Positions 23,298 to 35,900 of a DNA stretch of 64,000 bases are shown here, in pieces; position 1 is the first letter of the stretch; each line of letters starts with the position of its first letter. The notes under the pieces are model-generated. The model saw only the letters and a list, made by a program, of their open reading frames with translations. It had not been told where the DNA came from and ran no database searches. The DNA comes from Karstenula rhodostoma CBS 690.94 (lineage: Eukaryota; Ascomycota; Dothideomycetes; Pleosporales; Didymosphaeriaceae), in contig MU001497.1 in the NCBI GenBank assembly GCA_010093485.1, positions 1,881,064-1,945,063 of the forward strand, in the 5' to 3' direction. A program made the translations under genes and the position numbers.

Positions 23298-23928
23298 TAC
23301 CGATCACTTTTATCCCGTCTGTTTCCGCGACGCGCTCGCGCGTTACTGCGCAGGCCGGCCGCCGCTTGTCGGTCTTGAGGAGGCGCATTGTCGGTCGTTG
23401 AGGCGGGATATCGTTCAGCCGAGCAGGTGGCGCTCTGGTCGCGGTACCACTGGTTTAGGCGAAGCCGTCCTTCGAGACGTTGGTGGGCTGGCGAGATTGA
23501 GATTCAAGTTACCATACCAAAGCGTCAGGTCGCGCTTGTAGCTAAAAATGTAGCTTGGAGATAGCTCTAGGTGTTAGACAATATAGCACGATCGTTGTCG
23601 CAAGATTGAACTCTGCTTAATCGTCTTGTCAGACTCCAGTGCTTATTGTGTTGCCTATAGACGCGGCCTTGGCTCCATCTTCATACGTCAGAGATATACA
23701 GAATGGTGGATGCCGCTACGTCAGGGGAATGCAAAAGGGTACAGGTCGCCTCGAGCGCTTAACAATAGATAACAACAAGGGTGCCGAATGCTGTAGTCAA
23801 ATCCGCGAGCACAGTACCAAGATTGCATACATGTACTGTATGCGTGTATGCATGTATGCAGAATAGAAATCCCACGCCCTCCCCTCCGCCGTCTCTATTT
23901 GGCCTTCACTCCGCAGCAAGAGTCAACT
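23298..23928. other. Intergenic region and possible decayed N-terminus of the Gfo/Idh relic
   Basis: Bases 23298-23540 are GC-rich but stop-interrupted on the minus strand; they may be the ruined 5' half of the oxidoreductase. The rest is intergenic and includes a short atgtatgc/tgtatgcg repeat near 23830-23860. No independent gene is seen. Confidence 0.45.
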
Positions 23929-25215
23929 TCAGGCGTGACCATTAGTCTTGCCGTTCGTCCTGCTCTTTAATCTTCCGTCATAACCCTCCTTCTCCAACTG
24001 TCGTTCCAGGGCGATAATATCGCTGCACTCTTGCTCCACATGCTGTCGAGTGGCATCGGACACTACGGGCAAAGGTCTCCGGCAGAGCGCCGCTGTTCCC
24101 GGGTATCCATTCGCATACACAGTAGCGTACTGAGTGTCGGTGATCAGCCTTCTGTACCGGTACCGACGAGGAGGAAGATGACTAACCTTTGTGCCGAGGA
24201 TGTTGCCCTTGCCCAAGGCCCATTCCGCCCTTGAGATCTCCAGTGCCAAAGTCTTAGCTTCCTCGATTCGGCCTGTCGAAGCTAGCCCGAAAACCTTGAT
24301 GCAGACCCGAGGCGCAACGTTGGCCGAACCAGTAATGGCCCCCTGAACGCCATAAGCGGCTGCGCCCAGGAGGTAGTCTGTAGCTCCGCCCAAGACGGTG
24401 AACGGTGCTGTAGGGACAGTCAGTGATCAAGTTGTGATGCAAAGGGCTGATGCGAATCTCGGGTGGTGAAGTAGGGATTACTCACCGAGCTGTTCCCGAG
24501 CTCTCACCATACGCGCCATTCTACCCACATCGTGGTCTGTGTGTTTGACGCCATGCACGTTCGGGTGGGCTGCGATGCGGATGAGAAGGTCGGAATCCAT
24601 GTTGATGCCAGAGCATACACCAGGGTATGAGTAGACGATGACAGGGATAGGCGAAGCGCTAGCCAGCTTGAACACCACGTTAGCGGGTATAAAGTGGATG
24701 AAGGCCTCAAATCAACGCAAGCGAGCAGGACTGACCTCGTTGTAGAATCCCAGAATGGAGTCGGGATTCATGGCAGCCGGATAAAAGCTCGGCGGGAGGA
24801 CTAAGACGTAGTCGGCTCCTGCTTGGCTCGCGTCTCGGGAGAGCTCGATAGCCTGCCGAGTGGACTGGGCGCCGACTGTACCCGCAATGACGAGGGCTTG
24901 GGATCCAATCTCTTCAAGCGCATCTTTGGCACTCTTGATCAACTATTCACATGCGTCAGTTTGGCCTCTCAGCCCAGAGCCCTGAACCGGCACTTTTGTG
25001 ATGCCTGTACTCTGGTCTGCGCAACTCACAGTCTTCTTCTCCTCTGAACTGAGAGCAACAGCCTCTCCCGTGGACCCTTGTACGACCACTCCCTGAACTC
25101 CCGCTCGACCCAGGAATTGAACATGGCGAACATGTGTCGGTATGTCCAGCTGCTGGTCCAGTGTCGGCTCAAAGAAGCTGACAATCGGGCAGTAGATACC
25201 TGCGGGGAGAGTCAT
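23929..25215 (-). CDS. DapA/NanA-family aldolase (dihydrodipicolinate synthase-like)
   Basis: Five exons give 331 aa: 25215-25030, 24942-24736, 24666-24486, 24407-24187 and 24129-23929; introns are 57-87 bases and all phases agree. Class I pyruvate-aldolase landmarks are intact: VVQGSTGEAVALSSEE (GxxGE, carboxylate binding), LVLPPSFYP, VIVYSYPG with Tyr143 as the predicted catalytic tyrosine (Y-x-x-P), HGVKHTDHD with Lys172 as the predicted Schiff-base lysine, and ITGSANVAPRV. No leader peptide is seen, so it is probably cytosolic. Fungal members cleave 2-keto-3-deoxy sugar acids (as in galacturonate catabolism) or 4-hydroxy-2-oxoglutarate; sialic-acid lyases belong to the same family. With the neighbouring oxidoreductases, permease and propeller protein this suggests breakdown of a sugar acid; the exact substrate is not determined. 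It is one of two intact genes in the cluster. Confidence 0.9.
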
Positions 25216-25355
25216 TGCACTTTTGGGGATGAGGAATGTGTTGGCGATGAGTATGGCGATTTTCGGGGCTCGGTATGTTTGGCGAGCTTGTTATAAGAGG
25301 CGAAGTCGGGATGTTCGGCAAATACTCAAGCGAGAAAGGCCCCCCTGGGCCAGAT

Positions 25356-25370
25356 TCGGCATTGGCCCGA
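25356..25370. promoter_or_regulatory. TCGG-N7-CCGA inverted CGG pair upstream of the aldolase
   Basis: TCGGCATTGGCCCGA lies 141 bases upstream of the aldolase ATG. It resembles the TCGG-N6-CCGA site 128 bases upstream of the SDR ATG. Candidate binding site for a Zn2Cys6 regulator; pattern evidence only. Confidence 0.35.
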
Positions 25371-25841
25371 TTCCACGGCCAGTCGTGCCGATTTGTACCA
25401 CCGCTCTGCATCTCAGGTCAGACATTTGGGACTGTATGGAAGAGCGGATGTCGTGCACCTGGGCTGTCCTGCACGACTTGAGATACGAAGGGGAATGGTC
25501 TGAGGGATTTTGGGACTACGCATGACCGCGGCGGCCACGTGCACATTGCGCCGTCCACATATGTATTGTAGCGTCGCAATGCAAACGACCGACGGAAGAG
25601 GACTGGTCCGCCGACATGGGTCCCGACGTCATGCAGATCCTTCCCCGGTACCAAAGATCATATCCCATGAAGGCATTGCAGGTTGAGTGAAGGACCCCAG
25701 GTTCCCCAGAGCCGGGTCGAGCCGATCCGTATCCTGCGCCACACCACCACCCGACAGGCCGAGCACGCAGCTCAAGTCGGAGAGATCCTGTCCCGCCCAG
25801 AACGTGTCGATAATGTGCGATGTGGGCGAGCGACGGAGCTA

Positions 25842-26520
25842 GAACCGGGCGGAAATTGCCAAGACTGCGGAGAAGAGTGACGGATAGCGCTGGAATGAGG
25901 CAAATGGGTCGGGAAGGGTGATGTCGACAATGGGCAGAAAGGGGTGGTAGTGATCCACAAAACTAGAGCCTAAACGTCAGCGGCGTGGTCGCTCATGAAG
26001 TGAGCAAGGTTGGGGAGAGGGGCGCTGAACTACTGACAATGTGTACAACGTTCTGGCCGTGGCAAGGTCGATCACCCCCGAGGTGACTGGTTCGTCTCGT
26101 ACGTCCCATGGTGGCATGCGGGCAGGGTGCACTGGTTGTTCATCAGGGAGAGGCGAGCTCCGCTTTGATCCTTCCCGGTTCTGCCAGATCGATGGCTGGT
26201 ATACCAGCGCCTGGAAGGGGGACTCAAATCCATTCCTGGTGGCCGAAGCCAGCCTCTCCTCGGCCTCCTTCTCGTTATTCTTATGCTTTCCGCGCCCCCC
26301 TGCGTCGTATTCACTCGATGGCGATATTGTCTCGGATCGGCTGGAATAGGACTGCGGCGAGATGAAGTTTATTTCTGGCGAATTGCCAAACCTCACCTGC
26401 AAAGCAGGTGTAGCAGTATTCGTAAAGGCCGTAGTATCGTAGGTCGGCGCTGGAGCGGCAAGCGGGGCTATAGATAGAACTGTAGTGGGAGCTGCGGTCG
26501 GAGCTGCACTACGGCCAGAG
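25842..26520 (-). pseudogene. Zn2Cys6-type fungal transcription factor, cut at the AT-block edge
   Basis: The reading frame enters from the AT-rich block at 26520 already in a low-complexity Ala/Pro/Thr stretch (SAAPTAAPTTVLSIAPLAAP), then QVRFGNSPEINFISPQSYSS, SPSSEYDAGGRGKHKN and RDEPVTSGVIDLATARTLYT. A good 75-base intron follows (25963-26037; donor GTCAGT, branch CTGAC, acceptor CTCTAG), then FFVDHYHPFLPIVD and LFSAVLAISARF before a TAG at 25839-25841. The layout is that of the middle-homology region of fungal Zn2Cys6 regulators. The N-terminal zinc cluster is missing because the AT-rich DNA begins here. Downstream to about 25300 the sequence is decayed. It was probably the regulator of the adjacent cluster (inference from position). 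Confidence 0.65.
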
Positions 26521-26602
26521 TTTCCCTATAATAGGGATACATTTACCTAGATAGATATATTATATCCCTATATAGGTATATTATATCCCTATATAGGGAT
26601 AC
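26521..26602. repeat. Palindromic TATCCC/GGGATA repeats at the block edge
   Basis: Three closely spaced dyads mark the exact boundary with island 2: TTCCCTATAATAGGGATA at 26522-26539, a degenerate copy near 26572, and a perfect 18-base palindrome TATCCCTATATAGGGATA at 26584-26601. They may be the end of an inserted element. Confidence 0.55.
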
Positions 26603-26840
26603 TTTAGTTAAAATAGGTAATAAATCTTATAAATAGAGAAAAGTTTCCCTCTTTAAATATAGAATATCTCTAAAAGGGATATTTTATATAATAGAATATA
26701 TATAATTTTATATTCCTATATTATAGCCTTCTCCTATACTAATAATAATTATTAGTATAGTAGTAATATATATATAGGAAATAGAAATCTATTATTTTCT
26801 TTAAAAATATATACTTAAATACTATTATATATATATACTA

Positions 26841-26955
26841 TTTACTACTAGTATAAAAGCTTATTATCTAGTCTTATACTAATAATTACTACTAGTATAA
26901 GAGCTTATTATCTAGCCTTATACTAATAGTTATTACTAGTATAAGAGCTTATAGA
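26841..26955. repeat. 44-base tandem repeat
   Basis: The landmark ACTAGTATA recurs at 26847, 26891 and 26935, giving about 2.6 copies of a 44-base unit containing AGCTTATTATCTAG. Confidence 0.75.
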
Positions 26956-26994
26956 TATATAAAGGTTTTAAAGTAGATAGATAATTACTTCTAA

Positions 26995-28450
26995 AAATAT
27001 ATTAGTCTCTAGGTAGTAATAGTAGTAAAGGGGGAAGGGAAAAAAAAAGTTAGTAAAAAAGATATATTAGTAAATTTACTACTATACTTTTAGTAGTAGT
27101 AGTAGTAATAAAGAGGGGAAAGGAAGAACTAGTAAAAAAAAGATATATTAATAGATTTATTACTATACTTCTAGTAGTAGTAGTAGTAGTAAAAAGGGAA
27201 AAGGAGAAATTAGTAAGAAAGATATATTAGTAGATCTACTACTATACTTCTAGTAGTAGTAATAGTAGTAGTAAAAAGAAAAGAGAGGGAACTATAATAT
27301 TATAATTAACTATCTAGAATAGAATATAAATTTACTTAAAATATAAAAATAGTTACTTAAATATATACTTTTATTAATATACTTTTATAGGTTATACTAA
27401 TAAGAATAGGTAATAGTAGTAATAGTTTCTATATAGTCTTCTTTTTATAAATTTATACTCTATACTACTAGATATATAAAGGCTTTAGGGTAAATAAGTA
27501 GTTACTTTTAAAAACTTATTAGTCTCTAGGTAGTAGTAGTAGTAAGGGGGGAGAGGAAATTAGTAAAAGAAAAATATATTAGTAAATTTACTATTATACT
27601 TTTAATAATAGTAGTAGTAATAGGTAAAAAATTATATAATCCCTTTATTATAAATCTATACTCTATATTACTAAATATATAGAAACTTTAAAATAGATAA
27701 ATAGTTATTCTTAAGGACTTATTAGTCTCTAGATAGTAGTAGTAGTAAGGGAAGAAAAGAAGCTAATAAGAGAGAGATATATTAGTAAATCTACTACTAT
27801 ATTTTTAATAATAGTAATAATAGTAGTAGTAGGGAGAAGGGAGAAAAAAGAGAAAAGAGAGGAGCTATAGTATTATAATTAATTATTTAGAATAGGATAT
27901 AAATTTACTTAAAGTATAAGAAATATACCTAATAGCTAATAAATACTAATTAAACTTAGCTAGTATAGTATTATATATTTATATAGTAAAGTCTAGATTC
28001 TTATTTACTAAATTATATCTATTTTATATTTTAGTAATAGAGCTTATTATACTACTTCTAGTTAGATATAGCTACTTAAATATATATATATTACTTTTAT
28101 TAATATACTTTTATAAATTATACTAGTAGGAATAGATAGTAGTAGTAATAGGGAGAGAAATACTAATAAAAAAAATATATATTAATAGATCTACTACTAT
28201 ACTTCTAGTAGTAATAGTAGTAGGAAGAGGAAAAAAGAAACTAGTAAAAAAGAAGTATATTAATAAATCTATTACTATATTTCTAGTAATAGTAAAGAGA
28301 GGAAAAAGGAAGCTAGTAAAAGAGAAATATATTAATAAATCTACTACTATATTTCTAATAATAGTAGAGAGAGGGGTACTAATAAAAGAAATATATTAAT
28401 AAATCTACTACTATACTTTTAGTACTAGAAAAGAGTTATAACTTTTAAGT
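26995..28450. repeat. TAG-rich minisatellite field with higher-order copies
   Basis: Runs of TAG/AGT triplets alternate with purine runs and the recurrent text ATATATTAGTAAAT and TACTACTATACTTCTAG. A larger module beginning TTAGTCTCTAG starts at 27002, 27519 and 27722, so segments have been duplicated at several scales. Non-coding. Confidence 0.7.
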
Positions 28451-31400
28451 TAATATTTTTATATAGTTAGATATATAGAGTATACTATAAGTTTATATAG
28501 AAATAATACTATTATTAATTTACTAAAACTAATAAAAAATAGAGTTTATTTAGAAGTATCTTATTTTCTTACTACTATATAGATAGATTAGTTTTATTAA
28601 AAGGTTACTTATAGAGAGATTATTTAATAATTATAGAGTTTCTTATAGGTATAGATATATTAAACTACTCCTTTTAGCTTTACTATAGTATAATTATTTT
28701 TTTTTTTTAACTCTAATACCTCTTATTTTATATACTTACTAATAAGATAGTAATACTAAGGTTCCTCTTTAGTAGTATTAATTTCCTAGATATAAACTCT
28801 CTTTAAAATATACCTAGTAACTAATCTAGTATAAATAGGAGGTAGCTCTAGAATATCTAATAAAATATCCTTTTATACTAATATATTATATACTATATAA
28901 AAGCTATATAGGAATAAGAATTCTAATACCTCTAAATATTATTATAAATATCTAGAGAGAGGTATAGAAGAGGTATATTATAGCCTAATAAATATATTAT
29001 TAATAAAGGTATAAAACTTTATTTCTAGCTCTAGTTACTAGTAGTACTAGTAGTATATTTCTAACCCTAGTAGCTAATAATAAAGATACTATATTACTAG
29101 CTCTAGTAGCTAGTAGTAATAATTATATATTTCTAAATCTTATTATAGATCTCTAGGGGGAGGTATAGAAGAGATATATTATTAGTAGAAATATATAACT
29201 TTATATCTAGTCCTAGTTACTTATTAGGAGGGAAATAATAATAAAAAGATCGAGTTATTAAGTATAGATAAAAATATTAATAAAAAGGTACTTCCCCTAG
29301 CTAATAACTTAAAAATAAGCGTATTTTAAAAAAAAGTTATAAAAAAAAGGTAAAGATTAGAGTAGGATTTAAACTAGGGTTATTATATAGGGCTTAGTAA
29401 TTAGAGGCTTAGCGCGTAGAGTACTAATTACTAGTAGGTTCTAATTTTCTTAATTAACTATAGTTATAACTTTCTTCTATTAAGATTAAGGCTAAGTATT
29501 ATAGTATAGTAATACTATAATACCTTTTCTTTCTATTTTTTTAAATATTATAATATATAATATAACTATAGATTCTAGCTCTTTACTATATAAAGGTATA
29601 CTATTTCTCTAGATAATATAGATAGCTAATAAGTATAGGGATATCTATAGTATTATTCTATATTACTATTAATTAGGATTACTAGAAGAATATAATAAAA
29701 TCTTACCTAGCTATCTACTAGAATATTAAAATACCTACTAAAGTTACTAAACTTAAAAGTAAAACTATAAAGTAGTTACTATAAATCTAGAACTTTACTA
29801 ATACCTACTATAAAGTAAAGTGCTCTAATTATAAATCTAACTTAGAAGTAGTATAATATAATACTATCTATAAGTTTATACTTATATAAGCTAGTAGGTA
29901 GTAGATTTTAATACTAGAAAAAACTATTTTAATATATTTACTAGAATAGGCTTAGATATATAATAATAGAATCTAAGCTACTTAATAATAAAGTTTTAAA
30001 CTCCTATTACTATTCTATAAGTTTATAAAAATAACTCTCTATATTTTAGAAAAAGGAAAAAATAAAAACTTTATAAATAAGTTACTAGAAAAGGGAAGTA
30101 TTATATAGATATAAAAGGTATTTAAAACTATTATAATAGTATTAACTAATTTATACTAAGTAATATACCTAAGATAGGTTATAAAGTATAGAGTAGATAG
30201 TATTAGTATAATTATAGTAATTTAAGTAAATAAAAAAAAAATAGGAGTATACTAATTTTATTATTAGATTAACTACTATAATTACTTTAAAATCTAACTA
30301 TAGATAAGTAGATAATATCTCTTTAATTATAAATAACTATAAAAAGTATTATAAAAACTAATAACTATTATTTATAAAATAAAAATACTACTCTAGTTAC
30401 TTATAATACTAGTACTATATTACTAGCCCTAGCTATAATAATAGTCCTACTATTATTTTACTTTAGTATAAAATATTATATATATATTCCTAACCCTAAA
30501 TTATATATAAGTATATATTAAATTAATAGCTTTAATTCCTCCTTTACTTAGGTCTATATCCCTCTACCTAAGCCTTCTTCTACTAGATTTTCTTATCTAC
30601 TATATAGTAGAGCTTCTTTATAGCCTATCTAGTTTTATTTAATAAAGGGTATCCCCTTTTCTTTAGTATCCTAACTAGTAATATTATAGGTACTAATATT
30701 TTAGTATTTATAGGCCCTAAAGAGAAATTTTATAGTAGTAAGAATACTAGTATAGATACTAGTATTTATACTAGATTAGGTAAGGGTAAAGATAGTATTA
30801 ATAATAATACTAATAATAAGGGTATAGATATAGGACTATAGCTACTTAGTATATTACTCTACCTATAATATAGAGAATTAGGCTTATAGTAATAATAGCT
30901 AAGTTACCTATAATAATACCCTCTATAGCGAGCGAAATAGTAGTAGTAAGGATAAAAATAAATAATAGTAGATTTTTACTATCTTTTCTTAAGGGAGGGG
31001 GTATTATTTCCCTCCCTTAAATATTATAGTAGATATAGGGACTAGAATAATATTAGATATTAACTACTTTAAAATAGAACTATTTATAGGTATTTTAGAT
31101 AGGATTAAAGTACTTAGAGTTAAATAGTATAATTATATATATTAAGGAGAAGAAAAGTAGCTATTTAATATATATCTAAGTATAAACTTATTTATTTACT
31201 AGACTACTATTTATATATTACTATAGTAACTATATTAAAAAAGTATATCTAGTAACTAGTACTAAAAATATATTACTAGTACTACTAGTAGTTAAAGCTA
31301 GTTATATATATAAGGAAAATTATCTAGTCTAATAGTCTAGCTATAATTTATAGTTATTAAGAGACTATATAGATTACTATATAATTAACTAGTATAGACT

Positions 31401-32595
31401 AACTATAATTAGCCTATATATAGTATAACTATAGCTAGTCTATACTAGTAAAAATAAAAAGAATAAGAAAAAGAAAGTATATAAATAGCTAGAGAAGTAT
31501 TTAGGGGGCTAGTAATACTATATAGATTACTATAGAATTAATTAGTATAGATTAGCTATAATTAGTTTATATATAGGTATCTATAGCTTATTTAGGTAAG
31601 GAAGAGAAATAGAATAAAGAAAATAAAAAGGGTAAAAGTAGAGACTAATAGTCTAGTACTATAGGGAGTAGTTTTCTACTTTTAAGGACTATATAGTTAG
31701 AAACTACTTCTTAAAAGTAAAATTAATAATATATATTATATTATTAAATATTAATCTATACTAAAGTACTTAATATATAGATAAAGGGGGTATTTATAGA
31801 GTTAGTAATACTATTAGGGCTAATAATATAGAGTAGTTTATCTTTTTTATTATTAGCCTACTTATCTTTACTATAAGATTAACTAGTATAGGCTAGTTTC
31901 TCTATAGTAGAGATAAGTAGGAGAGGATAGAAAAGAGAAAGAAAATAAAAAGAAGAAAAGGTATAAATAATTAGGGAAGCCCTAGAATAGGTATCTAGGA
32001 AGGTATCTATAGGGCTAGTAATACTACTAGTACTAGTAATATAAATAAATTATTTTTTTTATTCTTAGCCTACTTATCTCTACTATAGAATTAGCTAGTA
32101 TAAACTAGCTATAATTAGTCTATATATAATATAAGCTATAGTTTAATTAGTAAAAAAAAGAATAGAAAGAGTAAAGAGAGTATTTAAAAGATATCTAAAT
32201 ATTATTATTTTTAGTTATAGTTTTTAAACTAGACTACTTATACTTAAATTATTAATAGTTCTCTTTTTAGCCTATTTATTATCTTAGTAACTATATAGTT
32301 AGAGACTACTTTTTAGAAATAAAATTAATAGTATATATTATATTATTAGATATTTATCTATACTAGAGTACCTAATATATAGGTAAGGAAAGTACTACTA
32401 TATAAATAAAGGGGATACCTAGGAGAGTATCTAGGGGTTCCTAGAGAAGAATACTAAAGGGCTAGTATATTTAAGCTATAGAGATAGTAAAAGGGGAAGA
32501 GCTAGGGCTAGAAATATAATTAAAACTAGAAATATAGTACTAGTATTATTAGTAGTTAAAATTAGCCTATTTTATAGAACTATTAATATAAGCCT

Positions 32596-32910
32596 ATATA
32601 TTACCTTTAGAAACCTAATATTAATAATATAGAGGTTAATAAATAAGAATAGCTCTTTATAATAAAATAAATTAAAATAGCTATATTTAATAATAAGTCT
32701 ATAAATCCCCTTTAGAAAACTAATACTAATAATATAGAGGTTAATAAATAAAAATAGCTTTCTATAATAAAATAAGTTAAAATAGCTATATTTAATAATA
32801 AGTTTATAAACCCCTTTTAGAAAACTAATATTAATAATATAAAGATTAATAAATAAAAATAACTCTTTATAGTAGAATAAGTTAAAATAGCTATATTTAA
32901 TAGTAAGTAC
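32596..32910. repeat. 105-base tandem repeat
   Basis: The landmark TTTAG followed by AAA-C-TAAT recurs at 32606, 32711 and 32816. Each unit holds AATATAGAGGTTAATAAATA or a close variant and AGCTATATTTAATA. About 2.9 copies. Confidence 0.8.
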
Positions 32911-35900
32911 TATTAATAGAAGTTAGAGAAGGTAGGGCTTAAAGGTATAATAAATACCTCTAATATTTATAAAAATTATTATTAATATAAAGAGGTAATA
33001 GTTATAGTAAATAACTATAAGGTTAGTAAAAACTAGGGGAGAAAGAGAAAAAAAAGTTAGGGTTAGTAATATTACTAGGACCGGTACTACTACTAAGGCT
33101 AGTAATCTAGCGCTAGTATAGTTATTTATCTAGATAATTATATAGTTAAAGACTATTTTTTAGGAGTAGAATTAATAATATATATTATATTATTAGGTAT
33201 TTATTTATATTTATACTTTTAGTAATATAAAATAGAATACCTACTATAAATAAGGGGAACTATATTCTAGGGCTAGTATACTAAAACTATAGAGGGGGCT
33301 AGGGCTAGTAATTCCCTACTATTAATATTTAGTACTAGCTAGGGCTAATAATAAAGCGCCCGTAGTACTAGCTATTAAACTAGAAAAAAAGTACTTACTA
33401 GTAGTACTAGACTATTATACTATATAAAAACTATATAGTTATTAAAGTATTTTTAATATTAAGCTCTATTACTATTAAGTTTCTAGCCCTACTCCTTAAT
33501 ATCTAATTAGAGTACTAACTTATCTTATTAAGTTTAGTATTATTATTTTATAGAAGAATATATAATAAATAGATATTATAACTCTTATTAATAATATTAC
33601 TTAGAAAACTATTTATACTACTAATATTATTACTTAGAAGGTTACCTATATTATTAATAATATTACTTAGAATACTATCTATACTATAGTTAAATTCTAA
33701 AATTTTCTAATACTAGTATATATATTATATTCTTATAATATACCCTAAAAGTATATATTATATAGTTAAAGGTTACTAAGAATATAGTTAAATTCTATTA
33801 AAAATATCTTTAAATACTACCTAATATACTAATTATAGTATTATTAGCCTACTACTACTATAAACTCCTTTAAAGTATCTCTTTTAAGGTATATAGACCT
33901 ACTTAGGTAGGTTATAATTTATAGTAATTCTTTAATACTCTCTATAGCTATATTTTATATTCCTTTATATATCCTCTTTATATATCTAGTACTTCTAACT
34001 AAGGTATCTATACTAAAAGTAAAAAGGATTTTAGATTATACTAAATTTATTCTCTTTTATTAGCTAAAAGTAGATTTAGACCCTTACTTTTAATTATTTT
34101 AGCCCTAGCTAGAAGGTTATTAGTACCTCTATATACCTTTTAAGCGTGGCTTAATAATATAGGTATTCCCCTAAAAGGCTAGTTAGATAAGGGTAAATTA
34201 TAGAATTATTTTTAATACTCTATAAATAACTATATATTAATAGTACCCTAGTATAATATTACTTAGTCTATAATACCTATATTAATTAATTATAGAATAT
34301 TTATAATAATAGTACTTATATATCTACTTTCCTAATCTCCTTATTTATAGAGTTATCCCCTTTATTATCCCTATTTTTATATCTAGTACCTATATACTCT
34401 ATAGGTATAAGGCCCTTTCTAGAAAGGTTATTAGATATATTAACCTTAAAATAAAACTATTATATAGGTAGAGAATACTCTTTTATTTTCTAGTCTATAA
34501 GTATTAATAAGTATAATATAATTTTAGACTATTTAATTTCCTTAAAGATATTTTTAGATATATTATTCTAGTTCTAGAGATCTAGATTATCTCTATTACT
34601 AGATATATAGGTATTAGTATAGATACTAAATATAAAGAAGTTAAAGTTATAAAAATAATTAATATTATTAGTTTAGTATAGGGCTAGTAATAAAATATAT
34701 TCTAGTAAATACTTATTAACCTATATAGAAGACTCTATTTAGAGGGGTACCTAAATAATAAAATTATTAAACTTTAAAATAATAGTAGTAATAGTAGTAG
34801 GGGTAGGAGTAGAAGTAATATTTAATAATATAGTAATATAATTAAGAATATTATTCTAATAGATAGTTAAGAGAGTATAAATATTCTATTTTACTATACT
34901 TTATTAAAATATATTATACCTAAGAGCTATTAGTTATAAGTATTTTATTTAAAAGGTTAGAGTAAATATACTATCTTTTATATATATATTAGGTTTATAA
35001 ACTATTCTTATAATATAGGCTATATTTTAAAGGTTAACTCTACTATACTAATAGTAAATATTAGTAAAAGGAAACTTTATTATAGATATATACTACTATT
35101 AAGTAGATAGGAAAGAGTAATTTAAAGTAGACCTACTCTATAATCTAGAAAAACTATCCTAATAATTAGTATCTCTACTAAAATATTTTATATATATTAA
35201 TTTTTTTTTCTATTTTATTATTAGTTAATATTAATATAAATAAGAAATTCTTATAAATACTATAATTATTAATTTAAAGTAAATAAAGAGATAATTATTA
35301 ATTTTTACTTTTATTTTATTTTTAGAGTAATAGTTAGTACCTTTTATAGACCTTAATATAGTATAAGTAATTACTCTTATATTAATAATTCTATTTTTCT
35401 TTTACTCTATAATATCTAACTATATAATTATCTACTATACTACCTATCTATATTTATTCTAGTATTTATTCTAGAGTTATATTTCTATATACCTCCCCCT
35501 ACTTTCTTTAATTTTCTAGTCTACTAAGTATAATTCTATAAGTAGGCTATATTTATAATAGAAGAAAATTCTATAAGTTTTTATATTCTTTATATTTTCT
35601 TAATAATAGTATATAGTATAGTATCTAAGTTAGCTTAATACCTTTTTCCTTTTATATATATACTACTAGTACTTATAGTATATTTAGAATAGTATTAATA
35701 AGAGAAATAATATATAGATACTTTTACTCTTACTTCTATATCTATACCTATATCTACTTCTACCTCTATCCCTCCTCTCCTAGCCCTAATTATTACTAAT
35801 AATAATAATAATAATAATTTTATATTTATACCTATAGGCTTTAATAGGGATATAGAGATAGGGAAGGCTAGAGATAAAAAAGAGAGTAGAGATAGTAGTA

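Noticed and set aside
26995..28450. CRISPR-like appearance of repeats and spacers
   Set aside because: Units are variable-length, low-complexity and in a eukaryotic genome; this is a minisatellite field.
29355..29445. tRNA-like text on the minus strand (GTTTAAATCC resembling a mutated B box)
   Set aside because: The T-arm stem does not pair and no acceptor stem is visible; only a covariance-model search could rescue it.
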